NCBI RefSeq assembly: GCF_007421925.1
Contig: NZ_QMDX01000013.1
Location: forward strand, 1-64,000
Length of the DNA stretch: 64,000 nucleotides
Reading direction: 5' to 3'
Source of the DNA: Haloglomus irregulare
GTDB taxonomy: Archaea; Halobacteriota; Halobacteria; Halobacteriales; Haloarculaceae
The translations under genes were made by a program, and so were the position numbers. Below are positions 42,998 through 53,298 of this stretch, in pieces (position 1 is the stretch's first letter; every line of letters starts with the position of its first letter). Under the pieces are notes generated by a model. The model made no database searches and was not told the origin of the DNA. It worked only from the letters and a program-made list of their open reading frames with translations.

Positions 42998-45184
42998 CTA
43001 GAAGTAGTCGATCGACTGGGGCAGCTCCGTCTTCATCCCCTTGCGCTCGCGGATCTCCGTGATGATGTCGGGCTGGAGGTTGTCCGCGAGGACGCGGAAG
43101 CCGGCGTTCTCCGTGTTCCAGGAGGCACGGCCCTCCGTGGCGCTCCGGATGTCGCTGGAGAAGCCGATCATCTCGTCGACGGGCGCGATGCCCTCGACGA
43201 CCATGAGGTCGCCCTCCTGGTACATGTCGTCGACGCGGCCACGGCGGCCCTGGATCTCGCCGGAGGCGGCACCCATGTGCTCGTTGGGCACGTCGATACG
43301 GACGTTCTGGATCGGCTCGAGGAGCCGCACCTCGCCGTGGATGAGCGAGCGGTGGACCGCGTCCCGGACGGCGGGGATGACCTGCGCGGGGCCGCGGTGG
43401 ATGGCGTCCTCGTGGAGCCGGGCGTCGTGGAGCCGCAGGAGCGCCCCCTCGACGGGTTCGGCCGCCAGCGGGCCGTCCTCCAGCGCCTCCTCGAAGCCTT
43501 CGAGGACGAGCTCCATCGTCTCGTTGAGCTGCTGGACACCCTTCGTGTCGTCGATGAAGATGTTGGAGCCGAAGACGTGCTCCACGTTCTGGGAGGTCTC
43601 CTTGTCCATGCCGGCCTCCTGCAGCGCCTCACGGCGCTCCAGCTCGGGCATGTCCATGGTCGCCTCGCCCTTCTTCAGCACGTCGATGATCTCCTGGTCG
43701 AGCGGTTCCAGCGAGACGTAGAAGCGGTTGTGACGGTTCGGCGAGATACCCTCGACCTGCTCGGTACCCTGGGTCGGCGCCTCGCGGTAGACGACGATGG
43801 GCTCACCGGTCGTGACCGGGATGCCCTGGTTGCGCTCGATGCGCTGGGTGATGACCTCAAGGTGGAGCTCACCCTGCCCCGAGATGAGATGCTCGCCGGT
43901 GTCCTCGTTGATCTCGATGCGGATGGTGGGGTCCTCCTTGGAGACCTGCCGGAGCGTCTCGATGAGCTTCGGGAGGTCGTCCATGTTCTTGGCCTCGACG
44001 GACTTCGTGATGACCGGCTCCGAGATGTGCTCGATGGACTCGAACGGGGTCATCTCGATGGAGGAGACGGTGGAGCCGGCGATGGCGTCCTTCAGCCCCG
44101 TCACTGCGGCGATGTTGCCGGCGGGAACGCGGTCGACCTCCTCACGTTCGCCACCCATGTAGATGCCGACGCTCTGGACGCGGTTCCTGCCCGCAGTGCC
44201 GGAGACGTACAGCTCCTGACCCTTCTCGATGGTGCCCGAGAAGACGCGGCCGGCGGCGATCTCGCCGGCGTGCGGGTCGACACCGATGTCGGTGACCATC
44301 AGGACGACCTCGCCGTCGTCGTCGACCAGCTGCATCTGCTCGGCGACCTCGGAGTCGGCGTCGCCACGCCAGACCCGCGGGATGCGGCGGGGCTGTGCGT
44401 CGATGGGGTTCGGGAAGTGCTCGCAGACCATGTCGAGGACGACGTCCGAGAGCGGCGTCCGCTCGTGGAGCTCCTGGCGCTTGTCGGCGCGCTCCATATC
44501 GATGATGTCGCCGAAGTCCATCCCGGTGCGCTGCATCGACGGGAAGGAGATACCCCACTTGTACAGCGCCGACCCCATGCCGACGGTGCCCTCCTGGATG
44601 GAGACGGTCCAGTCGTCGATGTCGTCCATCTCCTCGGTCATGCCGCGAATGAGCTCGTTCACGTCGCGGATGACCTTCTGGAGACGCTGCTGCATCTCCT
44701 CGGGCCCCTCCTGGAGCTCGGAGATGAGACGGTCGACCTTGTTGATGAATAGCGCGGGCTTGACCCCCTCGCGGAGCGCCTGCCGCAGCACCGTCTCCGT
44801 CTGGGGCATGGCGCCCTCGACGGCGTCGACCACCACGAGCGCACCGTCGACGGCCCGCATCGCGCGAGTCACGTCGCCGCCGAAGTCGACGTGACCCGGC
44901 GTGTCGATGAGGTTGATGAGGTGGTTCTTCTCCTCGTACTCGTGAGTCATCGAGACGTTGGCCGCGTCGATGGTGATGCCCCGCTCCTGCTCGTCCTCCT
45001 CCGTGTCCATGGCGAGCTGTTCGCCGGCGCTCTCCTGGCCGATCATACCCGCCCCGGCGAGCAGGTTGTCAGTCAGCGTGGTCTTCCCGTGATCGACGTG
45101 TGCGGCGATGGCGATGTTCCGGATCTGCTCCGGCCGGTCCATCAGTTTCTCGCACTCCTGTACGATTTTCTTGCGTCGGCCCAT
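42998..45184 (-). CDS. fusA: translation elongation factor EF-2
   Basis: 728 residues from the ATG at 45184 ([20 protein letters not shown]); a start three codons earlier is possible. G1 [10 protein letters not shown]3 DTPGHVDF, G4 NKVD, and domains II-V in order. The domain IV tip [13 protein letters not shown] carries the histidine normally converted to diphthamide. It catalyses translocation. It is not next to tuf/rps10 or the str ribosomal genes here. A composite repeat lies at its 3' end. Confidence 0.97.
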   Translation of the reverse strand: MGRRKKIVQECEKLMDRPEQIRNIAIAAHVDHGKTTLTDNLLAGAGMIGQESAGEQLAMDTEEDEQERGITIDAANVSMTHEYEEKNHLINLIDTPGHVDFGGDVTRAMRAVDGALVVVDAVEGAMPQTETVLRQALREGVKPALFINKVDRLISELQEGPEEMQQRLQKVIRDVNELIRGMTEEMDDIDDWTVSIQEGTVGMGSALYKWGISFPSMQRTGMDFGDIIDMERADKRQELHERTPLSDVVLDMVCEHFPNPIDAQPRRIPRVWRGDADSEVAEQMQLVDDDGEVVLMVTDIGVDPHAGEIAAGRVFSGTIEKGQELYVSGTAGRNRVQSVGIYMGGEREEVDRVPAGNIAAVTGLKDAIAGSTVSSIEMTPFESIEHISEPVITKSVEAKNMDDLPKLIETLRQVSKEDPTIRIEINEDTGEHLISGQGELHLEVITQRIERNQGIPVTTGEPIVVYREAPTQGTEQVEGISPNRHNRFYVSLEPLDQEIIDVLKKGEATMDMPELERREALQEAGMDKETSQNVEHVFGSNIFIDDTKGVQQLNETMELVLEGFEEALEDGPLAAEPVEGALLRLHDARLHEDAIHRGPAQVIPAVRDAVHRSLIHGEVRLLEPIQNVRIDVPNEHMGAASGEIQGRRGRVDDMYQEGDLMVVEGIAPVDEMIGFSSDIRSATEGRASWNTENAGFRVLADNLQPDIITEIRERKGMKTELPQSIDYF

Positions 45185-45303
45185 TATGCGCATGAGTACC
45201 GGCAGGACCGTGAAAAGGGTAGTGTTTCACCGTGCGGCCCCGCGTTCGGGCGGGCGAGGGGGACACGCGGCGGCGGGTTCGTCGCGGCGTCCCGGCCAGC
45301 GTC

Positions 45304-46170
45304 TCAGCCCTCGGAGAGGTACTCGTAGGCCCACTGCACCCGCTTGAACTGTTCGGGGTCGCCACCCCGGTCCGGGTGGACCTCCTTCACCCGCTCGCGG
45401 TAGGCCGTCCGGAGCGTCTCCTCGGAGGCATCCGGGTCGACCTCGAGCAGGTCACGGGCCCGCCGGGCCTGCCCGTCACGACGCCGGGTGCGCCCCCGCC
45501 GCCGGTCCCCGCGCCGGCGCCGCCGCGACGACTCGCCCTCGTGCGCGCGCTGTCGGCTCCCAGTGTCGGTTCGCTCCCGGCGGCGGCCACCACGGTCGCC
45601 CGTCCGGCCGTCGTCTCCCCGGGTCGTCCGACGACCGCTCCGGCCCTGACCGCGGCCGCCGCGTCCCGTCGAGCCCGTGTTGCCGGTTCGGTCGCCGTCG
45701 TGCCCGCGCCGGAACTCGTTCCAGTGCCGGTCACTCCACTCCCAGTGGGCCTCCCAGTCGTCCCAGCCGCCCGCCCGGTCCCGTTCGGTCGCGTCCCAGA
45801 TGGGCTCGTCGTCGGGGCCGAGGCCGGCACCCGCGCCGGGACCGCCGACGCCGCCCGTCGCTCCGGCGTCGGGACCGGCCGTTCGTCCGCCGTCGGCCGC
45901 GGTGCTCCGCCAGTTCCCGTCCGGATCGACCCGGTCCTCAGGCCGGCCGGTCCGGCCGTCGGCGGTGCTCCGGCCCGGGTCGTCGACGCCGTCGTAGACG
46001 GAGGCGACGATATGTGAGGTGCCCGCGGCCCACGCCAGGTAGGCGACGACCGCCAGCAGGGCGCCGACCGGGAGGAGCAGGGGGGCCGTCGCGATACCGG
46101 CCCCGACCAGCACGAGTGCGAGGCCGCCGGCGACGCCGGCACCCCCGACGAGGAGCCATCCGGTGTCCAC
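45304..46170 (-). CDS. membrane protein with C-terminal J domain
   Basis: 288 residues from the GTG at 46170. Two hydrophobic helices at the N-terminus (about 5-50), then a long low-complexity region rich in Gly, Asp and Arg (about 60-215). At the very end is a J domain (DLLEVDPDASEETLRTAYRE, then VKEVHPDRGGDPEQFKRVQW) with the HPD motif. It is a co-chaperone that could recruit DnaK to the membrane; J at the C-terminal end and tethered by N-terminal spans is seen in haloarchaea. Divergent from the DUF5781-like gene. Confidence 0.85.
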   Translation of the reverse strand: MDTGWLLVGGAGVAGGLALVLVGAGIATAPLLLPVGALLAVVAYLAWAAGTSHIVASVYDGVDDPGRSTADGRTGRPEDRVDPDGNWRSTAADGGRTAGPDAGATGGVGGPGAGAGLGPDDEPIWDATERDRAGGWDDWEAHWEWSDRHWNEFRRGHDGDRTGNTGSTGRGGRGQGRSGRRTTRGDDGRTGDRGGRRRERTDTGSRQRAHEGESSRRRRRGDRRRGRTRRRDGQARRARDLLEVDPDASEETLRTAYRERVKEVHPDRGGDPEQFKRVQWAYEYLSEG

Positions 46171-46301
46171 GGCGGAACGGAGGGCTCCCCGCGTTGTAAA
46201 ACTCTCGCCCCGGGCGACGGCCGTCAGACCGGCGCTTGCGGGCGGCGGGCGTCGCCGGGAGGGTAAGCCTCAAACGCGCCGCCCCCGTGTCGACGGTACA
46301 C

Positions 46302-47132
46302 ATGGACCTTCGTGTACAGGGTCGCGGCCCGGCCGACCCGTTCCTCTCGGCCCGGGACCTCTTCGAGACGGAGCACGACCTCGCGTGGCCGGTCGAGGTC
46401 GAGGTCCGGACCGACCCGGACGAGCGGACCCTCACCGGCCACTACGACGACGAGCGCCACGTCCTCGTGATGAGCGAGCAGGCCGCCCGCGGGGCGATGG
46501 CCCGGGAACTCGCCCTGCACGAGTTCTCGCATATGCTCCGCTACGAGGAGTCCCACCCCTCCCACACGCAGTCGATGGAGGAGGCGCTGTTCCTCGCGCT
46601 GGCCGGGTGCTCCGTCGAACGGCGCAAGCTCACCCACTGCTACCAGATCGCCAACCACATGAAGGATGTCTACGCCGACGACATCACGCTCGACGTCGGC
46701 CCGGCGGACAAGCTGGTCTCCTTCCTGGAGTCGTCGCTGGCGACGGCCGTGGCGGACCGTCCGGCCGAGGCCGGTGCGCGCGGCGGCTGGCAGCCCGGGA
46801 CCACCGGTGCCGGTCGCGACGGCACCGCGGCGACCGCGGCCGCGTCGGAGGGCGGGTGGCAGCGGCTCACCCCCGCCTCGGACCCCGACATCACCGCGGT
46901 CAACGCCGCGTTCGCGCTGGCGCTGTGCGAGCGCCACAACCTGCTCTCGACGGACCACCGGCTGTACGACCTCGCCGGGGCCGCCGCGGCCGACGCCCCG
47001 GACGTGTCGCTGGCCAGTTTCAAATCGCACTTCCGGACGCTGGCGGACGACCCCGGCGACTCGGAGTACCGGAAGGCCCTGGTCGACATCACCCGCGAGT
47101 ACGCCGGCGGTGCCGCCTCGGCCGCCGACTGA
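46302..47132 (+). CDS. HExxH-containing protein (DUF5781-like)
   Basis: 276 residues from the ATG at 46302. The helix ELALHEFSHMLRYEESHP carries an HExxH zinc-protease motif (HEFSH), with a possible third ligand in a following glutamate. An Ala/Gly-rich insertion (AGARGGWQPGTTGAGRDGT) splits the middle. The end has SFKSHFRTLADDPGDSEY. The layout matches a conserved haloarchaeal family; whether it is an active protease is unknown. No signal peptide. Confidence 0.82.
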   Translation: MDLRVQGRGPADPFLSARDLFETEHDLAWPVEVEVRTDPDERTLTGHYDDERHVLVMSEQAARGAMARELALHEFSHMLRYEESHPSHTQSMEEALFLALAGCSVERRKLTHCYQIANHMKDVYADDITLDVGPADKLVSFLESSLATAVADRPAEAGARGGWQPGTTGAGRDGTAATAAASEGGWQRLTPASDPDITAVNAAFALALCERHNLLSTDHRLYDLAGAAAADAPDVSLASFKSHFRTLADDPGDSEYRKALVDITREYAGGAASAAD

Positions 47133-47197
47133 TCGCAGCGGGACCCGGAGCCAGCGCAGGAGAAGACGTTTCTACTGGCCTGTCGTGACGTGGTGGT

Positions 47198-48553
47198 GTG
47201 TTCCGTCCCGTCGCCGTCCTGCTCGCCCTCTGTCTCGTCGCCGGGCCCGCGACGGCCCTCGGTGGCGCCCACGACGGGACGGCCGCTACCAACGCGACGA
47301 CGCCCCCGGAGCTCGGCGTCTGCGCCGGAACGGTGACCGAGCCCGCAGACGGCATCACCGTCGTCAGCGTCCAGGGCGCCCGCTTCCAGCCCGAGGTGGG
47401 GAAGACCACCGCCCGGCTGGTCGCGTTCGGCCCCCGCGGCAACATCCGCTGGGTGTACGAACCCGACGACGTCGTCTGGTCGTACGACGTCGACCCGCTG
47501 GAGAACGGGGACCTGTTCCTCACCGCGACGACCCGCGTCGACGGCGAGGGGATGACGCGGTTCGTGCGGTTCGACCCGACCGACCAGTCGGTCGTCTGTG
47601 CCGAGACGCTCGACCTCCTCGACACCCACGACGCGGACCTGCTGGACGACGAGCGCATCGCCATCGCCAACATGCGCAACGCCGACCCGGCGAACGGCAC
47701 GAACGACGACCGACTGCTGATCTACAACCGGACGACGGGCGAGACGGAGTGGGAGTGGCGGTTCGACCCCCGCTACCCGCCGGGCGCCGGCGGGAATTAC
47801 GGCGACGACTGGACTCACGTCAACGACATCGACCCCGTTCGGGGCGGCGAGGCGTTCCTGGCCTCCCCCCGCAACCTCGACGAGGTGATCCTCGTGAACC
47901 GGTCGACCGGCGACATCGACCTCCGACTGGGCCGTGACGGCGACCGCTCGACGCTGTACGAGCAGCACAACCCGCAACTCCTCACGAGCGAGGACGGCCG
48001 CCCGACACTGCTGGTCGTCGACTCGGAGAACGACCGCGTCGTCGAGTACGAACTCCGCGAGGGGGCCAACGCCACCGCGGGCACTGCCGGGCCGGGCGGC
48101 GCCTGGGAGCGTGTCTGGACGCTCGGGAGCGACGCGTCGTTCGACTGGCCCCGCGACGCCGACCGCCTCGCGAACGGCAACACGCTCGTCGCCGACTCCC
48201 GGAACCACCGGGTGCTGGAGGTGACTCCCGAGGGCGAGGTCGTCTGGGAGGTGTACGCCCCCTGGCTGGTGTACGACGTCGCCCGGGTCCCCGACGGGAA
48301 CGAGGACGGCGGCCCGACCATCGCCGACCAGGGCGCGAGCGGGCGCCACCGCCCCACCGGCGACGCGGATCTGGGCCTCGCCCGGCAGGAGGAGTGCGCC
48401 GAGACGCTCGACGAGGTAGCCGGCCGGGGAACCCTCCTCGGGTCCGGCGGCGCGGTCCGGGGCCTCACCGAGCGAGCCGGCAGCGTCCCGGTCGTACTCG
48501 TCGTGCTGGGACTGCTGCTGGCGGTCGGCGTCGCTTACCGACTCCGGGGATAG
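47198..48553 (+). CDS. arylsulfotransferase (ASST)-family secreted protein, copy 1
   Basis: 451 residues from the GTG at 47198. A signal-like hydrophobic start (VAVLLALCLVAGPATALGG), a beta-propeller body with repeated blocks (DVDPLENGDLFLTATT, DDWTHVNDIDPV, VVDSENDRVVEYE, WPRDADRLANGNTLVADS), and a C-terminal hydrophobic span (VPVVLVVLGLLLAVGVA) followed by a basic end. The family moves sulfate or has lost that role; catalytic residues cannot be confirmed. A paralogue lies convergently 460 bases away. Confidence 0.85.
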   Translation: MFRPVAVLLALCLVAGPATALGGAHDGTAATNATTPPELGVCAGTVTEPADGITVVSVQGARFQPEVGKTTARLVAFGPRGNIRWVYEPDDVVWSYDVDPLENGDLFLTATTRVDGEGMTRFVRFDPTDQSVVCAETLDLLDTHDADLLDDERIAIANMRNADPANGTNDDRLLIYNRTTGETEWEWRFDPRYPPGAGGNYGDDWTHVNDIDPVRGGEAFLASPRNLDEVILVNRSTGDIDLRLGRDGDRSTLYEQHNPQLLTSEDGRPTLLVVDSENDRVVEYELREGANATAGTAGPGGAWERVWTLGSDASFDWPRDADRLANGNTLVADSRNHRVLEVTPEGEVVWEVYAPWLVYDVARVPDGNEDGGPTIADQGASGRHRPTGDADLGLARQEECAETLDEVAGRGTLLGSGGAVRGLTERAGSVPVVLVVLGLLLAVGVAYRLRG

Positions 48554-49012
48554 CGGTTCGGGGCGGGGACGGTATCACGAGGGAGACGGGCGTGTGCCGC
48601 GACGACGGCGACAGATACGGCCCCGGGATTCCCCCGCGTCCCGAGGATAGCGGCGGTAGCAGGGGCATCCCCGAGGCCCCCACTCCGGGCCGACGAGCGG
48701 TCGTCCGCTCGGCTGGGTCCATCATCAGGGACCGCGAGGTGGGGTCATCCCGCTCCGCTGGAACCGTCACGCCCGAGCGCGCTCGATCCGAAACCCGGCC
48801 CGGGCGGGGTCGAGGGGGACCGGACGCGGTGAGGCGGACAGCGGGGGATCGAGGCCCCCGGAGGGCGAGCGCGAGGGCCCAGGGACCGCCGTTATCGCGG
48901 TCAGGTAGAGGGCAGATTCCCGAGCTATTCCAGTACCTTATCACCGATACGGGCCTTCAGTGGTCTATATTCCCCAGTAAAATACTTATGTGGAACGTAT
49001 GCAGATTACGGG
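48554..49012. other. gap between convergent ASST paralogues
   Basis: 459 bases, no gene. An AT-rich patch at 48957-48995 (GTAAAATACTTATG) lies next to the stop of copy 2. Nothing else. Confidence 0.5.
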
Positions 49013-50455
49013 TCAGAGACGTTCCTCGGGGGTCCCACCTGAGGAGAGTCCCTGGACGGCCTCCAGGATGCGCCGGCGCTGGTAGACGACCTCGCCGGCG
49101 CCCCAGGCCAGCAACAGCGGGACGAGCAGGAACACCCCGAGCAGCGCCCACGAGGACATCCAGACGGGGCGGAGGAAGGGCGTGACGTGGCTGTAACTGG
49201 CGGCGACTTCCGCGCCGAGTGACGCGACGGGCGTGTCGGCGGTGTTGCGGCGGAGCCAGTCCGGGAACGTCTCCTGGGAGGCGGGGCCGGTGCCGGCGCC
49301 GCCGGTCACGGTGTGGCTGCCGGCCTCGCCGAGCGCGGCCATCGAGGGGCCGTTCGACCCCGGCGCACCTCGCTCGGCGTCGTACGGCGCCCACGCGGCG
49401 TAGAACTCCCAGACGATCTCCCCCTGCGGCGTGACCTCGACGGCGCGGTGGTTGAGCGAGTCCGTCACGAGCGTGTTCCCGTTGGGCAGTCGGTCGGCGT
49501 CGCGCGGCCAGTTGAAGCCGCCGACGCTCCAGACCCGCTCCCAGGAGCCGTTCCGGTGGGCGTACTCGACGACGCGGTCGTTCTCCGAGTCCGCCACCAG
49601 GACGGTGGGCGTACCCGACTCGTCGAGGAAGAAGTCGGGATTATGCTGCTCGAACAGCCGGGAGTGGTTCCCGTCGCTGCCGAGCCGGTACTCGATCTCG
49701 TCCGTGGAGCGGTTGATGACGATGACCTGGTCGAAGTTGCGTGGCGAGACCAGGTAGCGGCCGTCGCCGACCTTGTCGACGTCGTTGACGTGAGTCCAGT
49801 CCGTGTTGAACCCGCCCTCCGTGTCGTTGGCGTAGTGGTCGCGGAACCGCCACTCCCAGACGACCGACTCGTTCCCGCGGTCGTAGACCAGCACCCGGTC
49901 GTTCGCGACGCCGTCCTCGTACTCGCGCATGTTGGCGACGAGCAGTTGGTCGCCGTTGATGCGGTCGACGTCGTGGGTGTCGGTGAAGTCGAACCGCTCG
50001 GACCACGCCACCTCGTCGGTGTCGGGGTCGTAGGAGAAGACGACCGTGCCGGAGGGGTTGGTGGAGGTGACCAGCAGGTTCCCGTTCGGCAGCGGGTCGG
50101 CGTCGTAGAACCAGCGCGCCTGCACCGGCAGGTCGTTGTCGACGCCGGAGATGAGTTCCTCGCCGTCGGCGTCGCCGTCCGCGGCCACGACCCGGGCTGG
50201 TTTCTTCGCGTTGCCGACGCCCTTGAAGTGGAACCCCTGGACGGAGACGTAGGTGGTCTCCTCGGCGGGCCGGTCGACCGTGCCGGGACCGAGCCGCGTG
50301 CCGGGGTCCGAGGCCGCGGAGACGACCGTCGGGGCGAGCAGGAGGAGGCAGACGACCGCGAGGACGGCCCGGGCGCGCCAGGCCCGGGACTCGGCGAGCC
50401 GACGGCGCGCCCCGGTCAGGCGGCCGCGGAGACGGTCGGGGACCGACGAATCCAT
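49013..50455 (-). CDS. arylsulfotransferase (ASST)-family secreted protein, copy 2
   Basis: 480 residues from the ATG at 50455. An N-terminal membrane segment (AVLAVVCLLLLAPTVVSA, about 31-48) is followed by the same propeller blocks as copy 1 (DADPLPNGNLLVTSTN, TDWTHVNDVDKVG, VADSENDRVVEYA, WPRDADRLPNGNTLVTDS), then a C-terminal membrane span (SSWALLGVFLLVPLLLAWG). Both ends are hydrophobic, so the propeller is held at the outer face. Copies 1 and 2 are convergent and similar in many blocks. Confidence 0.85.
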   Translation of the reverse strand: MDSSVPDRLRGRLTGARRRLAESRAWRARAVLAVVCLLLLAPTVVSAASDPGTRLGPGTVDRPAEETTYVSVQGFHFKGVGNAKKPARVVAADGDADGEELISGVDNDLPVQARWFYDADPLPNGNLLVTSTNPSGTVVFSYDPDTDEVAWSERFDFTDTHDVDRINGDQLLVANMREYEDGVANDRVLVYDRGNESVVWEWRFRDHYANDTEGGFNTDWTHVNDVDKVGDGRYLVSPRNFDQVIVINRSTDEIEYRLGSDGNHSRLFEQHNPDFFLDESGTPTVLVADSENDRVVEYAHRNGSWERVWSVGGFNWPRDADRLPNGNTLVTDSLNHRAVEVTPQGEIVWEFYAAWAPYDAERGAPGSNGPSMAALGEAGSHTVTGGAGTGPASQETFPDWLRRNTADTPVASLGAEVAASYSHVTPFLRPVWMSSWALLGVFLLVPLLLAWGAGEVVYQRRRILEAVQGLSSGGTPEERL

Positions 50456-50598
50456 ACCGGCGCGTGTGGTGGCCCCTATCTGTCTCTTGTGGTTCCGCAC
50501 GCCCGATGGCCGGGTCACCCGGCTGCCGCGGTGGCACGACGGGACCCGCAGTTGCCATCGCCGAGGGCGTTAAGAGCGCCGGTGTGCTACGGACGGAT

Positions 50599-51231
50599 AT
50601 GCAACTGTCGCGGGTCGCGCGACACGACCCCGTCCCCGTCACCGACGAGGAGCGCGAGGCCGGCGTGCTGGTCGCGGTCGTCGACCCCGGGAACGGGTCG
50701 TGGCCCCACGGGGCGCCGCCCGAGGACCCGCACGTCCTCTTCATCAAGCGCCAGGACGACCTCGGCGAACACGCCGGCCAGATGAGCTTCCCCGGCGGCG
50801 GCCGCGAGACGTTCGACCACGACCTGCAGGGGACGGCGCTGCGCGAGGCCAACGAGGAGGTCGGCGTCGACCCCGACGGCGCCGACGTGGTCGGCCGGCT
50901 GGACGACATCCGCACCGTCACGGAGTACGCCGTCCGGCCGTACGTCGCACGCGTCCCGAACGGCCCGTACGAGCCACGCGACACCCGCGAGGTGGCGGCG
51001 GTCGCGGCGCTGTCCGTCGCCGACCTCACTGACCGCGCCAACTACGACTCCGAGCGCCGCGACCACCCCCACTACGGCGACATCCGGCTCCACTACTTCC
51101 GCGTCGACGGCTACACCGTCTGGGGCGCCACCGCCCGGATGCTGGTGCAGTTCCTCGAACTCGCCGTCGGCTGGGAGATGCCGCCCGAACCCGACCGGGA
51201 GGTCGAACCGGACGCCGAGTTCCCGGTCTGA
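50599..51231 (+). CDS. Nudix hydrolase, coenzyme-A-pyrophosphatase-like
   Basis: 210 residues from the ATG at 50599. Nudix box GGGRETFDHDLQGTALREAN followed by EEVGV (G-x5-E-x7-R-E-x2-E-E-x-G-V, all key residues present). Preceded by the CoA-pyrophosphatase (UPF0035) signature region around LGEHAGQMSFPGG. It would cleave a nucleoside diphosphate-linked compound such as CoA. Single gene, divergent from ASST copy 2. Confidence 0.92.
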   Translation: MQLSRVARHDPVPVTDEEREAGVLVAVVDPGNGSWPHGAPPEDPHVLFIKRQDDLGEHAGQMSFPGGGRETFDHDLQGTALREANEEVGVDPDGADVVGRLDDIRTVTEYAVRPYVARVPNGPYEPRDTREVAAVAALSVADLTDRANYDSERRDHPHYGDIRLHYFRVDGYTVWGATARMLVQFLELAVGWEMPPEPDREVEPDAEFPV

Positions 51232-51413
51232 GGCGAACCTCGGCGGCTGATAGCAAGCCTCCGATGACTGTTTGCCGTGTGCCAACCAGCCGATGGAAGC
51301 CGGGGGCGTTATCCAAGTCTGCCAGTCGGATCGTCAGGCGTTCGGCGGGACGCTCCGACGACGGAGGAGAGGAGTGTGGGGAACTCGGACCCTCGCTTTC
51401 GACTGTTCCGGTG
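51232..51413. other. intergenic region
   Basis: No gene; separates convergent Nudix and secreted-protein genes. Confidence 0.4.
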
Positions 51414-52352
51414 TTATTCCTCGTCGGTCCCGGGCACGGTGTTGAACTCGGTGTCCCCCGTCGCAAGGTTGCGTGCGTCATCAGGACCCCGGCTCACGAT
51501 CTGGATTTCATCGGGCAGCGGGTCGGTGTACGACGTGCCGTCCGGGCCGACGAGGTCGTCGTCACCATCGAGGCTGAATCCCCTGAAATCCGCGTCGATG
51601 CCGACGACCATCTCCTCGCCCGGTTCGAGGAAGTACCGACCCTGGCTGTTACCCACGACCACACCCCTATCGAGGAAGACGTTGTTCGAGTCCGTCGGAT
51701 TATTGAATCGGTTGGTCCGGAACTCATCCGTGATGGCCGGTCCGTCGGCCTTGACCACGGTGACTGGGTGTCCCTGATTGATCCACGCCTGTCGCTGCGT
51801 GTTGCTTGGATCCGGGCTGATGTTCGCCTGTGCGGGTACCAGTCCGGTGATGGTCAGCCGTTGCTGTGCATCGGGTGTGCCGGGAACCGGGTCGATCTGG
51901 CTGAATACGCGCCGTCTAGCACCTAAGGCCCCGTTCTCCGTGCTGGTGATCCGAAGCGGCCCACGGAAGAAATGGAGCGGCCCCTCGTCACCGAGCAGGT
52001 CGTTGCCGTCGTCGGTGGTGTCCTTGATCCAGACGACTTGGTCGCTGCCGGCCTGATTCCGGATACGGAAGATGTCGTCGATCGTCGTTCGAGCGCCGAC
52101 GTTGAACCCGGTGACCCCCTCGGCGTCGCTGGCCCGGGAGAGGTCGATACCCAGGGTCCCCCCGTCGGTCGTTGCGAACTGGCTGTTCTCGCTCCCCTCG
52201 GTCGAGAACGAGATGAGGCCGTCGGTATCCCGCACGACGTCGATGCTTGTCTCTCGATCCGCCCAGATGTCGATGCTCGCACTGGATCCGATCGCGAAGG
52301 CACTCCCGGCCGCGACCGACCCCAGCGCCGCGATGTATTTCCGTCGGTTCAT
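51414..52352 (-). CDS. secreted DUF1102-type surface protein
   Basis: 312 residues from the ATG at 52352 (a frame nine codons longer exists). A Tat-like signal (NRRKYIAALGSVAAGSAFA) starts it; the mature part is Asp/Asn/Thr-rich and beta-like (SIDVVRDTDGLISFS, DDIFRIRNQAGSDQVVWIKD, EPGEEMVVGIDADFRG). This is the form of haloarchaeal DUF1102 (camelysin-like) exported proteins of unknown role, possibly cell-surface or vesicle-associated. AT-rich promoter area (TATACTAAG on the minus strand) lies about 60 bases upstream. Confidence 0.8.
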   Translation of the reverse strand: MNRRKYIAALGSVAAGSAFAIGSSASIDIWADRETSIDVVRDTDGLISFSTEGSENSQFATTDGGTLGIDLSRASDAEGVTGFNVGARTTIDDIFRIRNQAGSDQVVWIKDTTDDGNDLLGDEGPLHFFRGPLRITSTENGALGARRRVFSQIDPVPGTPDAQQRLTITGLVPAQANISPDPSNTQRQAWINQGHPVTVVKADGPAITDEFRTNRFNNPTDSNNVFLDRGVVVGNSQGRYFLEPGEEMVVGIDADFRGFSLDGDDDLVGPDGTSYTDPLPDEIQIVSRGPDDARNLATGDTEFNTVPGTDEE

Positions 52353-52629
52353 CGATGACTGAGTGCCGGATGCACTCACTCACCGGTGTGCTTGGTGCCC
52401 TTCTTAGTATACACACACCAACCCGGACACATGGGGGCCGTTTCGGCGGCGTAAACGGGGCCAGGTCCGCCCCGACGACGGTACCGGTCGGCCGACGGGC
52501 GAGGGCGAGAGCCATTAACGGGTGATTAGCGCACCCGGCGCGTGCCGGTGCCGGTGGGCGACGAATAGTTACCGGGAACCGTGGATAATAATAGGCGCTA
52601 TGAGAGTACATGCCACGGGGAACTGACGG

Positions 52630-53298
52630 ATGTGTGCGGCATCGAACACCGACGGGAAGAGCGGGTCGGCGGGTCCGGAGGGCCCGGCCGACGACGCACT
52701 GGGAGCACCGGGCGAGGACAGGGGACGAACCGATATCGACCACGACGAACTGTTCGACCTATTGAGCAACCGACGGCGCCGGTTCGCGATCCACTACCTG
52801 AAGCAACGCCCCGGCGAGCGGGTCGGGATGGGGGAGCTGTCGCGGTGGGTCGCCGCCTGGGAGAAGGGGGTCGAACCGGAGGCCCTGGACTACGACGAGC
52901 GCAAGACCGTCCACAACTCGCTGTATCAGCACCACGTGCCGCGGCTGGACGACGCGGCACTGGTCGACTACGACGCGAACCGCGGGACGGTACGCCTGAC
53001 CGACGCCGGACGCGACGTGGACCTCTATCTGGAGGCGGTGACGGGAGGTGAGGTGCCCTGGGCGGCGTACTTCATCCTGCTCTCGGTGCTCGGCATCTTC
53101 GCGGTGCTGGGGGCCGGGACCGGCTTCCTGCCACAGGTCGAGATGGGCGCCGTCTGGGGTGTCGGGGTCGCGGTCGGCTTCCTCGTCTCCTCGCTCGTGT
53201 TCCTGTACGACATGCGGACCCGGATGCGGCTCGGGTGCGACGGGCCGCCGCCGGAGGTGATGCGGTCCGGGGCCGCGGCCGACGCCGACGGCGACTGA
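52630..53298 (+). CDS. DUF7344-type winged-helix protein with two membrane spans
   Basis: 222 residues from the ATG at 52630. An acidic tail-like start, then a winged-helix domain beginning DHDELFDLLSNRRRRFAIHY (about 37-130, with ERKTVHNSLYQHHVPRLDDA and YDANRGTVRLTDAG), then two transmembrane helices (AAYFILLSVLGIFAVLGAG and GAVWGVGVAVGFLVSSLVF) and a basic end. This domain is recurrent in haloarchaea as a putative regulator. A TATA-like patch (GGATAATAATAGG) lies about 45 bases upstream. Confidence 0.85.
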   Translation: MCAASNTDGKSGSAGPEGPADDALGAPGEDRGRTDIDHDELFDLLSNRRRRFAIHYLKQRPGERVGMGELSRWVAAWEKGVEPEALDYDERKTVHNSLYQHHVPRLDDAALVDYDANRGTVRLTDAGRDVDLYLEAVTGGEVPWAAYFILLSVLGIFAVLGAGTGFLPQVEMGAVWGVGVAVGFLVSSLVFLYDMRTRMRLGCDGPPPEVMRSGAAADADGD

